Positions 4,727 to 5,650 of a stretch of 5,650 bases of DNA are shown here, piece by piece. The notes under the pieces are model-generated. The model was given only the letters and a program-made list of their open reading frames with translations. It had not been told where the DNA came from and made no database searches. This stretch comes from Planctomycetota bacterium (GTDB lineage: Bacteria; Planctomycetota; Phycisphaerae; Sedimentisphaerales; SM23-30), in contig JAKJEP010000241.1 in NCBI GenBank assembly GCA_022705365.1, positions 1 to 5,650 of the forward strand. The letters run 5' to 3'. Both the position numbers and the translations under genes were made by a program. How positions within the stretch are numbered: the first letter of the stretch is position 1; every line of letters begins with the position of its first letter.

Positions 4727-5650
4727 ATGGCACCACTAATTATAAGTATCAGCGGGATGCGGGGAGTAATCGGAGAATCTCTAACTCCGGTGGTGGCAGC
4801 CAATTATGGGATGGCCTATGGTACTTTTTTACGGGGGAGTCTGCCGAAGGACAGCGGCCCGCTGAAGGTCTGTATCGGCCGGGACAGCCGGCCGTCGGGG
4901 ATGATGATGACGGCAGCGGTCAGCGCAGGCCTGATGGCTGCCGGCTGCGAAGTGATTGATCTGGGGATCGTTACCACACCGGGTGCAGCATTGATGGTGC
5001 GGTATCTGGGTTGTGCCGGCGGGGTGGTAATCACAGCTTCGCATAATCCGGTGGCCTGGAATGGCATCAAGCTGCTGCGGGATGACGGGATCGCCTATCC
5101 GGCAGATAATGCCCGGCAGATACAGCAGTTATATTTCGATAAGCAATTTGTTTTGCAGGATTCGCTGGGGGTTGGACTGGGCCGGACGGAAAGCAAGACG
5201 CATGCGGTGCATGTGGATTCGGTTTTGCAAATCTGTGATAAGAAACAGATTGCGGCGCGGCGATTTAAGGTGGTGCTGGACAGCATCAACGGGGCTGGCT
5301 GTGTGGTCAGTGCCCACCTGCTTTCGGCCCTGGGGTGCGAGTTGATCCATATCAATAACCGGCCGACGGGGATTTTCGCCCATACGCCGGAGCCGACGGC
5401 GGAGAACCTGGCGGGGCTGGGGCCGATTATCAGCAAACATGGCGCGGATATCGGTTTTGCCCAGGACCCGGATGCGGACCGGCTGGCAATTATTGATGAG
5501 ACAGGGACTTATATCGGGGAGGAATATACGCTGGCGCTGGCGGCGAAGTATATATTCAGCAAAAAGAAGGGGCTGGCGGCGGCGAATCTTTCGACTTCGC
5601 GGATGATCGACGATATTGCGGGGGCGGCTGGATGCCGGGTGCTACGCACG
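4727..5650 (+). CDS. glmM: Phosphoglucosamine/phosphomannomutase-family enzyme (3' partial)
   Basis: This is an alpha-D-phosphohexomutase; 308 residues are visible of about 445-460 usual, and the rest lies beyond the window. The catalytic phosphoserine motif TASHNP has Ser105 (codon 5039-5041), and the Mg-binding loop DPDADR is at 247-252 (Asp247, 249, 251). The N-terminal SGMRGVIGE (9-17) corresponds to the GxxGIRG loop, and HTPEPTAENL (219-228) is the start of the second sugar-phosphate region. GlmM converts GlcN-6-P to GlcN-1-P for UDP-GlcNAc; phosphomanno- and phosphoglucomutases share these motifs. The GEQSGH-type specificity loop of domain 3 is not reached, so the glmM symbol is provisional. 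The N-terminus is short, beginning directly in the first strand (LIISISG). Codons end mostly in G (gcg, ctg, ggg), unlike the C-ending codons of the GH2 gene and yjbQ. Confidence 0.88.
   Translation, partial: MAPLIISISGMRGVIGESLTPVVAANYGMAYGTFLRGSLPKDSGPLKVCIGRDSRPSGMMMTAAVSAGLMAAGCEVIDLGIVTTPGAALMVRYLGCAGGVVITASHNPVAWNGIKLLRDDGIAYPADNARQIQQLYFDKQFVLQDSLGVGLGRTESKTHAVHVDSVLQICDKKQIAARRFKVVLDSINGAGCVVSAHLLSALGCELIHINNRPTGIFAHTPEPTAENLAGLGPIISKHGADIGFAQDPDADRLAIIDETGTYIGEEYTLALAAKYIFSKKKGLAAANLSTSRMIDDIAGAAGCRVLRT

Overview
This window reads as a chromosomal piece of an environmental bacterium of the PVC group, most likely Planctomycetota (Phycisphaerae/Sedimentisphaerales-like), with Lentisphaerota or Kiritimatiellota as alternatives. 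The placement is an inference from memory of protein style: a large multi-domain family 2 glycoside hydrolase, a beta-rich 'TDVHV..NG' module that I associate with planctomycete secreted proteins, and a phosphohexomutase carrying 'HTPEPT'. No marker gene fixes the taxonomy. GC content is about 55-60% in genes and clearly lower between them.

Layout. (1) 3-2597, plus strand: the 3' part of a GH2-type glycoside hydrolase gene whose start lies upstream of the window. A foreign-looking module of about 198 codons sits inside its catalytic barrel, between the two catalytic glutamates. A strong hairpin follows 24 nt after the stop. (2) 2598-3179: a mostly AT-rich gap of 580 bp with two perfect 10-bp-stem hairpins, a smaller inverted repeat, a good sigma-54-type -24/-12 match, and a tiny hydrophobic ORF with its own Shine-Dalgarno. 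(3) 3180-4061, minus strand: an RNase Z-like metallo-beta-lactamase-fold hydrolase. (4) 4062-4227: a divergent intergenic region with a 7-bp inverted repeat in front of yjbQ. (5) 4228-4623, plus strand: yjbQ (UPF0047). (6) 4727-5650, plus strand: the N-terminal two thirds of a phosphoglucosamine/phosphomannose mutase-type enzyme, cut by the window end.

How the genes relate. I see no tightly coupled operon. yjbQ and the mutase run in the same direction across a 103-nt gap and may be co-transcribed, although the mutase has a sigma-70-like promoter of its own right at its start codon. The hydrolase gene is closed off by its own terminator. The metallo-hydrolase and yjbQ are divergently transcribed from a shared 166-bp region. 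The mutase points to hexose or amino-sugar phosphate metabolism (cell-envelope precursors), and the GH2 enzyme to polysaccharide degradation.

The two items most worth a second look are the module inserted in the GH2 barrel, which looks like a permuted or spliced tandem copy, and the sigma-54 promoter / inverted repeat / micro-ORF arrangement at 2831-3093.
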